Assembly: GCA_046350555.1 (NCBI GenBank)
Contig: JAXMAF010000033.1
Location: 1 to 50,200 of the forward strand
Reading direction: 5' to 3'
DNA from: JAXMAF01 sp046350555
GTDB lineage: Bacteria > Planctomycetota > Phycisphaerae > Phycisphaerales > SM1A02
Length of the DNA stretch: 50,200 nucleotides
Shown here: one piece after another, positions 9,643 through 19,700 of the stretch
Layout: every line of letters starts with the position of its first letter
Numbering within the stretch: the first letter of the stretch is position 1
Made by a program: the position numbers and the translations under genes
The notes under the pieces: model-generated
What the model was told of the DNA's origin: nothing
Databases searched by the model: none
What the model saw: only the letters and a program-made list of their open reading frames with translations

Positions 9643-12534
9643 ATGGCTCGGAACGTGATCTCGCTGACGGGCACCTGGTCGGCATGCCTCGTGGCGGTTG
9701 TGCTGGCGAAACCTGCGCAGGGCGTGGCGACGAAGACGTGGGACGGCGGCGGAGGCAACTCCAGCTGGGGGACGGCCGCGAACTGGAACCCCGACGGCGT
9801 ACCGGGTCCGGCCGACACGGTGGAGATCAACGTCGTCGGTCCGCTGACCGTCGCGGTCGGCGCGGCGGCGGGCTCCATCGCGTCGCTGACGTGCAGCAAC
9901 GGGTTGAGCGTCAGCGCCAACCTCACCGTCACCGGGGCGACGATCTTCAACGCCGGCAGCACGCTCACGCTCTCGTCCGCTGTGCTCGATCTCCAGGGTG
10001 GGGCGACGATCGGCGGTGCGTTCAACTGGACCGCGGGCACGCTCGACGGCGCTGGAACGTCGACCGTCTCGTCGACCGGTGTGCTCTCGATGACCACCGG
10101 CACCCACACGTTGTCGACCGCGCTGGCGATCGACGGTGATGGATCGTGGTCCGGCGGCGCCATCAGCTTCGACAGCGGCACCCTCACGGTCAATCACACG
10201 TTCACCATCGGCGGTGCGATTAACGTCAATGCGACGGCTGTGTCCGGCTCCTCCGGCAATGCGTTCGTCAACACCGGGACCGTGACCAAGGTCGGCGCGT
10301 CGACCACCACCTTCAGCGGCGCCAACAGCGGCGTCGCCTTCAGCAACACGGGCACCTTGGTGGATGTGCAGGCGGGCACGCTGGCGCTCAGCGGTGGCGG
10401 CTCGCACACCGGCGACTTCACAGGCACGCTCGGCAGCACGATCAGCTTTGGCGGCGCCCACACGCTCGGGCCGAGCGTCGATTTCTCCGGCGATCCCAGC
10501 ATCGCGTTCACGACAGGAACGACAACCTACGGCGGGCCGATCACGACGGCTGGAAACATCACGAACTCCGGCGCCAACACCACGCTCGGCGGCGCCATCG
10601 ATGCGGGCGGCATCGCGGTCTCGAGCGGGACGCTCACGCTGAACGCGGCGTCCAGCACGGGCTCGCTGTCGATCTCCGCCGGCACGCTCGTGGTGAACTC
10701 GGCGCTCGGCATCGGCGGGGCCTTCGCCTGGACCGCTGGAGCGCTCGACGGAGGCGGCACGACGATGGTCGAGGCGACGGGCTCGCTCTCGATCATCTCC
10801 GGCACGCACACCCTCTCGACGGCGCTGGTGGTCGACGGCGATGGCGCCTGGACCGGCGGGTCGATCACCTTCGATGGCGGAACATTGACGGCGAACCACA
10901 CCTTCACCTTCGGCGGCGCGAACAACATCAGTGCGGTCGCGGCGTCCGGCTCCACGGGCAACGCCTTCATCAACAATGGGACGGCGACGAAGACCGGCGC
11001 ATCGACCTTCACCTTCAGCAGCGCCAACAGCGGCGTCGCCTTCAACAACAACGGCACGGTCGACGTCCAGGCCGGAACGCTGGCGATGAGTGCCGGCGGG
11101 ATGCACACCGGCGACTTCACGGGCTCGGCTGGTGCAACAATCAGCTTCGGTGGAACGCAGGGCTTCTCCCCGAGTGTCGGCTTTGCGGGAAGTCCCAACA
11201 TCGCGTTCACCTCCGGAAGTGGCACCGTGGTCTCTCCGATGGCGACGACGGGCAGCGTGTCGAATTCGGGCGGCACGCACGACCTCAATGGCGCGGTCGA
11301 CGCTGGAAGCATCGTCGTTTCATCGGGCACGCTCACACTCAACGCGCCGTCGAACGCGGATTCGGCATCGCTCTCGGGCGGCACGTTGGCGGTGAACTCG
11401 GCGCTCGGCATCGCCGGGGCCTTCGACTGGATCACTGGAGCGCTCAGCGGAGGCGGCACGACCACGGTCGAGCCGACGGGCTCGCTCTCGATGACCGCCA
11501 GCACCCACACCCTCTCGACGGCGCTGGTGGTCGACGGCGACGGCGCCTGGACCGCCGGAACGATCACCTTCGATGGCGGCACATTGACGGCGAACCACAC
11601 CTTCGCCCTCGGCAGCGCGAACAGCATCAGCGCTGTCGCGGCGTCCGGCTCCGCGGGCAACGCCTTCATCGACAACGGCACGGTGACCAAGGTCGGCGCG
11701 TCGCCCACCACGTTCAGCAGCGTCAACGGCGGCGTCGCCTTCAACAACAATGGCACGGTCGACGTCCAGGCAGGCACGCTCTCGCTGGCAGGCGGCGGCT
11801 CGAACATCGCCGGCACGACGCTCTCCGGCGGCACGTGGCGCGTGGTGGGGACGTTGGTCCTCCCGATGACCTCGCTGGCGACGCTTCAGGGACAACTCAT
11901 CCTCGACGGGACGACGGGCCAGGTGCTCTCCACGCCGGGCAACGCCAACCTGCTGAACACGTTGTCGACGATCGGGGCGAGCGGCGAGATCGACCTGCTC
12001 AACGGGCGGATCCAGTCGCAGCCGATCTCGCTCGCCAGCAGCGGCACGATCTCGATCGACAAGACGAGCCGCCTGAACATCACCGGCAACCTCACGCTCG
12101 GCGGAACGTCGCTCTATTCGATTGGCTTCGGCACCAACGGGATGGGCGGCTTCCTGAACGGTCTCAGCGCGGCGACGGGCACGACAACCGTGGCCGGAAC
12201 GGTGCGAGCGGTGCAGGCCGACGGCTTCGTGCCGGCCCAGTGCGACGCCTTCGTGATCGCAACCGCGGCGTCGGTGACGGGGCTCTTCTCGGCCACCGAT
12301 CTGCCAGCGGTGACGAGCTTCCCGATCTGGACCGTCGCGATCCAGCCGACGCAGGCCGTGCTGATCTTCGCCGACGCCGACCTCGACGACGACCTGTTCG
12401 TCGGCGGCGCCGACCTCGGACTGCTCCTGAGCCAATGGGGAGGCGCCGGAACGGCCGACCTCAACTGCGATGGCATCGTGAACGGCGCCGACCTCGGCAT
12501 CCTGCTGGGCCAGTGGGGCGCGATGGGGGGATGA
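9643..12534 (+). CDS. Secreted autotransporter-like repeat protein with dockerin-like C-terminus
   Basis: The 963-residue protein starts at ATG 9643 behind cagggaggg. A signal peptide (TWSACLVAVVLAKPAQGVA) is followed by TWDGGGGNSSWGTAANWNPDG, an opening seen in bacterial autotransporter-like surface proteins. The body is a Gly/Thr/Ser-rich beta-helix-type repeat array. It includes three long repeats of about 234 residues whose G-A-F-x-W landmark sits near 10019, 10721 and 11420. Repeated landmarks are THTLSTALxxDGDGxW, GTLTxNHTF and GNAFxNxGTxTK. The C-terminus carries two dockerin-like segments, DADLDDDLFVGGADLGLLLSQWG and DLNCDGIVNGADLGILLGQWG, likely Ca-binding. Role: cell surface or matrix adhesion (inference). 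Confidence 0.85.
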   Translation: MARNVISLTGTWSACLVAVVLAKPAQGVATKTWDGGGGNSSWGTAANWNPDGVPGPADTVEINVVGPLTVAVGAAAGSIASLTCSNGLSVSANLTVTGATIFNAGSTLTLSSAVLDLQGGATIGGAFNWTAGTLDGAGTSTVSSTGVLSMTTGTHTLSTALAIDGDGSWSGGAISFDSGTLTVNHTFTIGGAINVNATAVSGSSGNAFVNTGTVTKVGASTTTFSGANSGVAFSNTGTLVDVQAGTLALSGGGSHTGDFTGTLGSTISFGGAHTLGPSVDFSGDPSIAFTTGTTTYGGPITTAGNITNSGANTTLGGAIDAGGIAVSSGTLTLNAASSTGSLSISAGTLVVNSALGIGGAFAWTAGALDGGGTTMVEATGSLSIISGTHTLSTALVVDGDGAWTGGSITFDGGTLTANHTFTFGGANNISAVAASGSTGNAFINNGTATKTGASTFTFSSANSGVAFNNNGTVDVQAGTLAMSAGGMHTGDFTGSAGATISFGGTQGFSPSVGFAGSPNIAFTSGSGTVVSPMATTGSVSNSGGTHDLNGAVDAGSIVVSSGTLTLNAPSNADSASLSGGTLAVNSALGIAGAFDWITGALSGGGTTTVEPTGSLSMTASTHTLSTALVVDGDGAWTAGTITFDGGTLTANHTFALGSANSISAVAASGSAGNAFIDNGTVTKVGASPTTFSSVNGGVAFNNNGTVDVQAGTLSLAGGGSNIAGTTLSGGTWRVVGTLVLPMTSLATLQGQLILDGTTGQVLSTPGNANLLNTLSTIGASGEIDLLNGRIQSQPISLASSGTISIDKTSRLNITGNLTLGGTSLYSIGFGTNGMGGFLNGLSAATGTTTVAGTVRAVQADGFVPAQCDAFVIATAASVTGLFSATDLPAVTSFPIWTVAIQPTQAVLIFADADLDDDLFVGGADLGLLLSQWGGAGTADLNCDGIVNGADLGILLGQWGAMGG

Positions 12535-12603
12535 CGCGGGGGTCGACGCGTTTCCGGACGCGTCGGCATCCTCGAGCGCCGCGCGAGCGCGGCGCCTATT
12601 GGG
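12535..12603. terminator. Two adjacent hairpins between convergent genes, possible bidirectional terminator
   Basis: The sequence cgacgcgt-ttccgg-acgcgtcg (near 12552-12573) forms an 8-bp perfect stem. About a dozen bases further on, gcgccgc-gcgagc-gcggcgc forms a second stem. The genes on both sides converge here. Neither hairpin has a long T run, so the terminator assignment is tentative. Confidence 0.4.
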
Positions 12604-12858
12604 TCACTTCTTCTCCTTCTCGGTTCCCTTGACGTACGCCTCCGGCGTGATCTCCTTCGTCTCGTAGGACTGGAGCCTCACCTGCGCCCCGGTCTTGCCG
12701 TCGGTGAACTCCGCGGCGCCGGTCTCCTTGTTCACCGTGAAATTGTCGGTGAAGAACTTCCGTTGCGATGTGACGTCGGTCACTTCGGTGTACGTCGTGC
12801 AGGCTGCCGCGGCGGCGACGCTGGCGATGGCGAGCGTTCGAACGATGAGCTTCTTCAC
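12604..12858 (-). CDS. Small lipoprotein, unknown function
   Basis: The product is 84 residues. I chose the GTG at 12858 (VKKLIVRTLAIASVAAAAAC) because ggagaag lies just upstream. A longer start at ATG 12879 would only add arginines before the signal sequence. The signal peptide ends in a lipobox AAAAC, so the mature protein should be lipid-anchored at residue Cys20. The mature part is polar and lysine-rich at its end (EKEKK) and contains QRKFFTDNFTVNKETGAAEFTDG. No recognised domain is visible. Confidence 0.75.
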   Translation of the reverse strand: MKKLIVRTLAIASVAAAAACTTYTEVTDVTSQRKFFTDNFTVNKETGAAEFTDGKTGAQVRLQSYETKEITPEAYVKGTEKEKK

Positions 12859-13083
12859 GGGTCTTCTCCGATAACGCATGGGGCGGGCGACGGAGTGTAC
12901 CGCGGCAAGCCGCGGGTTTGGCGCATGGCGCCGGGGTGCGCGCGTGGTAGCTTGACTCGAACGAATGCCATGGCGCGACGGGCGCGCCATCCGCCGTTCG
13001 CATCAGCCGTGTCGTGCGGCCGTCTCGGCTGCCGAAGGCGCGACGGTCGCGCCGTCGGCAGCCGGCATCAGGAGAACTTCGTC

Positions 13084-15045
13084 ATGCAACACCAGGGAAC
13101 TCCCGCCGCCTCGTGGCGTCGGGACCGCAGGATCATCAACGCGAGCCCCAACGGATACGTCGCGCTCGCGGCGGGCACGGCGCTGCTGTGTTCGCTCGCG
13201 TCGGCCGACCTGCTCAAGCTCAAGTCCCCCAACCAGGAGAACTTCGGCGACTTCGGCGTCTCCGTCTCGGGCATCCCCGACGTCGATGGCGACGGCTACG
13301 GCGACGTGATCGTCGGCGCGGACAGCGAGGACGGCGCCGGCGTGAACGACTCGGGGCGCGTCTACATCTTCTCGGGCAAGACGGGCCTGCTCATCCGCAC
13401 CCACGCCTCGCCCAACGCCACGTCGCAGGGGTACTTCGGCCAGGCCGTCGCCGGCCTGCCCGACATCAATGGCGACGGCCGCGGCGACTACGCGGTCGGC
13501 GCGCCCGGCGAGAACGGCGCCGGCGTGAACAGTTCGGGCCGCGTCTACATCTACTCCGGCGCCACCGGCGCGCTGATCCGCACCCACACGTCGCCGAACC
13601 CGGAGTCGTCCGGCCGCTTCGGCAGCGCGGTCGCGGGCATCAAGGACCTCAACGGCGATGGCCGCGGCGACTACATCGTCGGTGCGTACGACGAGAACGG
13701 CGCGGGCGTGAACGGTTCGGGCCGCGCGTACGTCTACTCCGGCATCAACGGCACGCTCATCCGCACGCACACCTCGCCCAACGCCAACACCAGCGGCAGC
13801 TTCGGCACCGCCGTGGCGGGCATCCCCGACGCGACCGGCGATGGGCGCGGCGACTACATCGTCGGTGCGCCGTACGAGGACCTGCCGGGCAATCTCTTCG
13901 AGGCGGGCCGCGCGTACATCTACAACGGTTCGACCGGCGGACTCACGCACACGCTCATCTCGCCCAACGCCGAGCAGTACGGACGCTTCGGCAATGCCGT
14001 GGGCGGACTTCCCGACGCCAGCGGCAACGGGCTTGGCGACGTGGTGGTCGGCGCGGCCCGCGAGGATCCCGGCGCCAGTCCGCTCGAGGCGGGACGGGCC
14101 TACATCTTCGGCGGCACCAACGGCAGCCTGCTGCACATTCTCATGTCGCCCAACGAGGAGAATGGCGGCTACTTCGGCGCCTCGGTCTCCGGTGTCGACG
14201 ACCGCGACGGCGACGGCAAGGGCGACGTCGCCATCGGCGCCGAGTTCGAGGGCAACGGCCGCGCATACATCATGTCGGGCGCGACGGGCAGCGTCATCGC
14301 CACGCTCTCGCCATCCCTGCCCGCGACGGGCCAGCTCGGCAATTCGATCTCGGGCGTGCCCGACTGCAACGGCGATGGACTCGGCGATGTCATCGTCGGC
14401 GCCTTCACCGCCGAGGACAACGGCGAGCCGCCCAACGCCGGGCGCGCCTTCCTCGAGCGCTTCATCCCCAACGACGGCTGCAATGCGCTGACCCTGATCA
14501 GCCTCCCGCTGGGCTCGACGCCCTTCACGACGATCGGCGCCACCGAGGGCTTCTCCGAGAGCGGCTGCGTCGAGTTCAACGATCCGGGCCCGGACATCTG
14601 GTTCGTGCACACCGCGGCGTGCAACGGAACGATGGTGGTCAGCACGTGCAACGACGCCGACTACGACACGAAGATCGCCGTCTACCCCGGCTGTTCGTAC
14701 ACCTTCCCGTTCCTGTCGTGCAGCCTCGGCGCCCCGATCGCGTGCAACGACGACTTCCTCTTCTGCGGCGACTTCACGTCGAGCGTCGCCGTGCCGATCT
14801 CGACCGGCGACTGCTTCTTCATCCGCGTCGGCGGGTACCTCAATGCCGCCGGAACGGGGAACATCACGATCAGCTACAACTGCCCGTGCCTGGGCGACCT
14901 CAACGGCGACAACGCCATCGATGGCGCTGATCTGGGAGCGCTCCTCGGCCAGTGGGGCACCAACGGCTCGGCCGACTTCAACGGCGACAACGTCGTCGAT
15001 GGCGCCGACCTCGGCCTCATGCTCGGCAACTGGGGTCCGTGCTGA
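13084..15045 (+). CDS. Secreted FG-GAP (integrin alpha-like) repeat protein with dockerin-like C-terminus
   Basis: The 653-residue product starts at ATG 13084 with aggagaa about 7 bases upstream. A signal peptide (YVALAAGTALLCSLASA) is followed by about seven FG-GAP/VCBS-type beta-propeller repeats. Each contains D-x-(D/N)-G-D-G-xG-D-x-x-V-G-A, a Ca-binding loop, and ends GRxYIxSGxTG. Residues ~480-600 form a Cys-rich domain (GCNALTLISLPLG…GPDIWFVHTAACNGTMVVSTC…) of the kind found after planctomycete propellers. The C-terminus has two dockerin-like units, DLNGDNAIDGADLGALLGQWG and DFNGDNVVDGADLGLMLGNWG. It is likely a cell-surface adhesin or scaffold component. A clear rho-independent terminator follows. 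Confidence 0.88.
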   Translation: MQHQGTPAASWRRDRRIINASPNGYVALAAGTALLCSLASADLLKLKSPNQENFGDFGVSVSGIPDVDGDGYGDVIVGADSEDGAGVNDSGRVYIFSGKTGLLIRTHASPNATSQGYFGQAVAGLPDINGDGRGDYAVGAPGENGAGVNSSGRVYIYSGATGALIRTHTSPNPESSGRFGSAVAGIKDLNGDGRGDYIVGAYDENGAGVNGSGRAYVYSGINGTLIRTHTSPNANTSGSFGTAVAGIPDATGDGRGDYIVGAPYEDLPGNLFEAGRAYIYNGSTGGLTHTLISPNAEQYGRFGNAVGGLPDASGNGLGDVVVGAAREDPGASPLEAGRAYIFGGTNGSLLHILMSPNEENGGYFGASVSGVDDRDGDGKGDVAIGAEFEGNGRAYIMSGATGSVIATLSPSLPATGQLGNSISGVPDCNGDGLGDVIVGAFTAEDNGEPPNAGRAFLERFIPNDGCNALTLISLPLGSTPFTTIGATEGFSESGCVEFNDPGPDIWFVHTAACNGTMVVSTCNDADYDTKIAVYPGCSYTFPFLSCSLGAPIACNDDFLFCGDFTSSVAVPISTGDCFFIRVGGYLNAAGTGNITISYNCPCLGDLNGDNAIDGADLGALLGQWGTNGSADFNGDNVVDGADLGLMLGNWGPC

Positions 15046-15093
15046 CGTCGACGACGTCCGCGCCCAGGGTTCTGCCAACCGATCTGTGTAACC

Positions 15094-15126
15094 GCCGGGA
15101 CGCACGCAGGGTGCGTCCCGGCTTTT
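15094..15126 (+). terminator. Rho-independent terminator
   Basis: A perfect 12-bp stem, gccgggacgcac pairing with gtgcgtcccggc around the loop gcagg, is followed immediately by tttt. It sits 49 bases after the stop of the FG-GAP protein and separates it from the next gene. Confidence 0.9.
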
Positions 15127-15234
15127 CCTGCGCTCCGGGTGGGCTGTGGGCGCCGCGACCCATCCGGGGCCGTCGCGTCGCGCACGCAGGCCTTCTGATA
15201 CCGTTGCGCGCCAACCTCCAGGAGGGACCAACGC

Positions 15235-15861
15235 ATGTCTCGCCGTCGCCTCGTCACCATGATCGTCGCCATCGTCGCCCTCCCGTTGGCGGTCTCCGCC
15301 GGGGGGCCGGCGCTCCTCTCCTCGCTGGCGTCCGCCGTCCCGACGGAGCAGGGTCCGCCCGACTCGAAGGCGCTCATCGCCGCGCAGCGCGAGGGGATGA
15401 AGGCGCTCTCGTGCATGGATGGCGTCTGGCGGGGCTCGGCGTGGACGATCCTCCCATCGGGCGAGAAGCACGACGTGACGCAGACCGAACGCATTGGTCC
15501 GTTGCTCGATGGTTCCGTCAAGGTGATCGAAGGTCGCGGCTACGACGCCGATGGAACGGTCGCCTTCAACGCGCTGGGCATCATCTCGTTCAAGCCGCAG
15601 GAGCATGCGTACTCGATGCGCTCGTACGCGATGGGCATGTCCGGAGACTTCGCGCTCAAGCCGACGGCCGATGGCTATGTGTGGGAGATTCCCGCGGGGC
15701 CGATGACGATTCGCTACACCGCCGTCGTCAAGGACGGTGCCTGGCACGAGGTCGGCGATCGGATCCTTCCCGACAAAGAGCCCGTGCGCTTCTTCGAGAT
15801 GACGCTCAAGCGCGTCGGCGACACCGACTGGCCGGGCGCTGGCGCCATTGCGCCCAAGTAG
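15235..15861 (+). CDS. DUF1579-like exported protein
   Basis: The product is 208 residues with a very good Shine-Dalgarno (aggaggga) before ATG 15235. A signal peptide (MIVAIVALPLAVSAGG) precedes a lipocalin-like domain: CMDGVWRGSAWTILPSG, then TQTERIGPLLDGSVKVIEGRGYDADG, FNALGIISFKP, MSGDFALKPTADGYVWEIP, and FFEMTLKRVGDTDWPG at the end. This order matches the DUF1579 family of small beta-barrel proteins with no defined reaction. It is probably periplasmic. It is a separate transcription unit, since a terminator lies upstream. Confidence 0.8.
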   Translation: MSRRRLVTMIVAIVALPLAVSAGGPALLSSLASAVPTEQGPPDSKALIAAQREGMKALSCMDGVWRGSAWTILPSGEKHDVTQTERIGPLLDGSVKVIEGRGYDADGTVAFNALGIISFKPQEHAYSMRSYAMGMSGDFALKPTADGYVWEIPAGPMTIRYTAVVKDGAWHEVGDRILPDKEPVRFFEMTLKRVGDTDWPGAGAIAPK

Positions 15862-15994
15862 CCTCCGACGCTCCGTCGCGTCCGCGCTCTGTGCGGATGC
15901 GGCGCCGCACTCGGCGTTGCAATCGTCCGGGAACCGTGCAAGGATGCCGGTTGCTGCCCGTCTTTTCCCCGTATTCCCTCCATGGAGATCGCCT

Positions 15995-16732
15995 GTGCGA
16001 GTTCAGCCATTCACCTTCCTTGGAACTCCAGCTTCCATCGTGTTGCGCGCCTTCGCCGACGGGACGTCGCGCGTCGATGGCCCTCGCCGCCCCGCGCTCG
16101 GGCGCGGGGCCGTGTCGTGCACCGCACTGCGCTCGGCGTGTGCCGGACTTGTCGCCACCGCCGTGGTCGCCTTCGCTGGCTGCTCGACGCCCGCGGCCGG
16201 CGGCGCGGCCGGTGCCGCAGGCGGAGCAACGGCCGCGACCTCCGGAGGAGACGCCAGCAGCGAGATGGGACACAACCTGGCCGTCCTCGACGAGCTCTGC
16301 TGGCGGCTCGAGCTGAACAAGGGCACCGACTACACGGTGCTCGCCAAGGCGCGCGAGGGCCCGCGCGCCGAGGCGTCGGTCTACGTCACCGGCGCGACGT
16401 GGGCCGAGGCCTTCGACAAGACGGTTCGCGAGCTTCAGGCGGAGATGGCCGCCAAGGGCATCGATTCGGCCGACGCGCGGGCGAAGAACGGCGGACGCTC
16501 CTTCTCCGAGGAGCAGATCAGGCAGCTCCAGGCTCAGTATCGGAAACTCGACGTCGAGGCCTTCTACGTCAAGGCGGTGAAGACCAGCGGGTGGATGATC
16601 ACGTGCATGGCCAACATCGGACAGGCGACGAACGTGACGGCGCTGGGAACCGGCGACACGCTCCTCGCCGCGATCACCGACGCGCTGACGCAGCTCGATG
16701 CGGAGATCGCCAAGCGTCAGCAGACGTCGTAG
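15995..16732 (+). CDS. Lipoprotein of unknown function
   Basis: The product is 245 residues with a GTG start at 15995, chosen because ggag sits eight bases upstream and no ATG is in frame nearby. The unusually long signal region ends in a lipobox VAFAGC followed by a Gly/Ala linker, so the mature protein is probably an outer-membrane or periplasmic lipoprotein. The mature part is an alpha/beta domain with NLAVLDELCWRLELNKGTDYTVLAKAREGP, then TWAEAFDKTVRELQAEMAAKG and ITDALTQLDAEIAKRQQTS. The 3' end overlaps, convergently, the last 59 bases assigned to the hydantoinase gene. Confidence 0.7.
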   Translation: MRVQPFTFLGTPASIVLRAFADGTSRVDGPRRPALGRGAVSCTALRSACAGLVATAVVAFAGCSTPAAGGAAGAAGGATAATSGGDASSEMGHNLAVLDELCWRLELNKGTDYTVLAKAREGPRAEASVYVTGATWAEAFDKTVRELQAEMAAKGIDSADARAKNGGRSFSEEQIRQLQAQYRKLDVEAFYVKAVKTSGWMITCMANIGQATNVTALGTGDTLLAAITDALTQLDAEIAKRQQTS

Positions 16733-19700
16733 GGGCGGCGGTCGCTGAGCCGACCTGATCCGCGCCCCAGCCACCGCCGCCCGGCGTCTCGATGCGAAGC
16801 ACGTCGTCGCGCCCGACCTCGATCGACGCGCTGGAGCCGAGCGACGTTGCTTCGCCGCTGCCGCGAACCAGCGTGTTGATGCCCGGTGCGCCCGGCGCGC
16901 CGCCGTGGCCGCCGAATGGTGCGGACGCGCGGCGCTGCGTGACGAGCGAGACGCTCATCGGTTCGAGGAAGCGGATCTCGCGGACCACTCCCGCGCCGCC
17001 GCGTTGCGCTCCGGCGCCACCCGAGCCGCGGCGCACCGCGAAGCGTTCGAGGCGCACGGGATAGCGGTGTTCCAGGATCTCCGCATCGGTGATGCGGGTG
17101 TTCGTCATGTGCACGTGCACCGCGTCCGCGCCGGGGAACCCGGGGCCCGCGCCGGCGCCGCCACCGATCGTCTCGTAGTAGCCGAAGGCGGCGGACGAAC
17201 GACCCGGGACCGCATGGGGCGAGGTGCCGGAATCGGCGCCGGCGTCGGCACGCGTTGCATCCCCGCGGACGGTGCGCGGTGCCTGGCTCGCGTCGTTCGA
17301 TCCCCGGCCATCGGAGCCGAAGAGCAGGTTGTTCATCGTGCCCTGGCTCGCGGCCGCGACGCCGAGCGCCTTGATGAGCAGGTCGACCACGCGCTGGCTC
17401 GTCTCCGTGTTGCCGGCGCCGACCGCGGGAGAGCGGGCGGGATCGTCGTGGAAGTGCGGCGCGAGGATCCCGAAGGGGATGTGCAGCGAGACCGGGCGAA
17501 GGAGGCCTTCGTTGAGTCCGCCGTTGGGGCCGTCGACCTGCGAGCACGAGCCGACGAGCACGCGCACGACGTACATCGCGACCGATCGAACGATGGCCTC
17601 GGTGGCGTTGAGGTTCAGGGCGTGCACCCCCGACGAGCCCGTGAAGTCGATGCGCATGGCGCCGTCGCCGACATCGATGACGACGGCGAGCATCGCGCCG
17701 TCGTCGAGCCGCTCGACGGCCTCGAAGCGGCCCTGCGGAAGCTGCGCGATCGCCCGTTGCGCCAGCCGCTCCGCGCCATCGGCGAGTCGCGCCATCGCGG
17801 CGGCAGGCCGTCGCGGCCAACGTCGGCCGCGGGCGCGTCGAGTCGGCGCGCGCCGTGGAGACATGCGGCCACCGCGGCGTGCCGGTCGGCGAGGTTGTCG
17901 GCGACGGCGCGCGACGGGAAGGGCGCCGTCCGGAGCAGGTTCGCGACCTCGTCCCAGCGCGCCTCGCCGCGCCGGAAGAGATGCATCGGCGGGATCACGA
18001 CCGCTTCCTCGGCCAGCGTTCGGGCGTCGGGCGGCATCGATCCGGGCCGGATCCCGCCGATCTCCGCGTGGTGGGCGCGGGCCGCGACATAGCCCAGCCG
18101 GTGGCCATCCGCATCGAAGACCGCGGCGATCGTGGTGAGGTCGGGCAGGTGCGAGCCGCCGAAGCGGGGATGGTTCGTGAGGATGATGTCGCCGGGCCCG
18201 ATCGGGGCGTGCACGGCGCACGCCCGCACGCAGGCGCCGAGCGCGCCCAGGTGCACGGGCACGTGCGGTGCGTTCACGACGAGCTGCCCATCGGCGTCGA
18301 GCAGGCCGCAGGAGAAGTCGAGCCGTTCCTTGACGTTGGTGGAAAGCGCCGTGCGCCGAAGGAGCTCGCCCATCTCCGTGGCGATCGAGGTGAGCCGCGC
18401 CGCGATCACTTCGTCCCGCGCCGCGCCGCCAAGAGGCCCGTCTTCGGCGTCGGCTCCACGCGCGGCGCCGTCGTCGAGACGCGCGGCGCCCGCTGGGCGC
18501 TCGTCACGCATCACGATCGCCCCGTGCTCGTCGCGGAGAGCGCTCCATCCGGGGGCGAGCCACGCGCTTCCGTGCGCTTGGCGGATGATCGCCGGGCCGC
18601 GAACGGGTGCGCCGACCGGAATCGCCTCGGCGTCGCAGAGAAGCGCTCGACGCCAGGCGCCGCCGCAGTAGCCATCGAGCCAGGCCGTCCCGGGCGTCGT
18701 GGGTTCGGAAGGCGTTCGTCGCATCTCAGCGTTCCGCGACGGAAGGCTCCGCCGACCGAGGTCTTCCTCGGATCCGGCCGCGACGGCGCTCACGGCGACG
18801 ACGATCGATTCGATCTCGATGGGTCGCGCGGGCGGCGGACCGCCGTAGAGGCGCCGGTAGGCGACGGCGAAGCGGGCGGCGATCTCCGATGGCGCGAACG
18901 AGCGCGAATCGTCGGAGAGATCGAGGTCGATGCATGTCTCCTGGCCGAGCGCCCTGACGCGCAGGATGAGCTCGCGCGAGATCGCATGGTCCGGCGAGAC
19001 CAGCGTGCCGTCGTCGCGAAGCTCCACGGGGAGACCATCGCGCCGCAGGCCGTCGAGGGCCTCGCGGGTCGCGGCGGCGATCGCCATGCGCATCGGTTCG
19101 ACGCCCTCTGGAAGCGCGGCGAGGACGGGGCGCATCGTCTCGAAGCGCATCGGCGCCGTCATCAACCCGACGGCGCTGAGCAGCCCCGCGTCGGCGGGCA
19201 GCACCACCGTCCGCATCCCCAGCCTCGCCGCGACGCCGCACGCGTGGAGCCCGCCCGCGCCACCGAAGGCGAGAAGCGCGTAGTCGCGAGGATCGACGCC
19301 CTGGCGAATGGAGACGGCCGCGATCGCCTCGGCCATGCGTTCGTCGGCCAGGACAATGAACGCTTCGAGCATCGCCTCGCGCGAGTCGAGGGTGCGTCCC
19401 GCGCGCGCCGCCGCGAGAAGCTCGCGATCCGCCGCGAGCTCGGCGGGTCCGCGCACGAGGGGGATCTCGAAGCGCCGGGGATCGAGGCGTCCAAGGAGCA
19501 GGTTCGCGTCGGTGATGGTGAGCGCCGGCGTCGATCCGCCGCCGGTGCCTCGATCGGCCTGGGCCCCGTAGCACGCGGGACCGGGATCGGCCCCGGCGCT
19601 TCGCGGACCGACGACCAGCTCGCCATCCACGGACGCGCAGATCGAGCCCCCGCCCGAGGCGACCGTCTCGATCGCCACCGCGGGCGCAGCGATCTCCGCA

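Noticed and set aside
12535..12603. Phage or integron attachment site in the GC dyads
   Set aside because: The dyads lie between convergent genes, with no integrase, duplication or boundary shift nearby.
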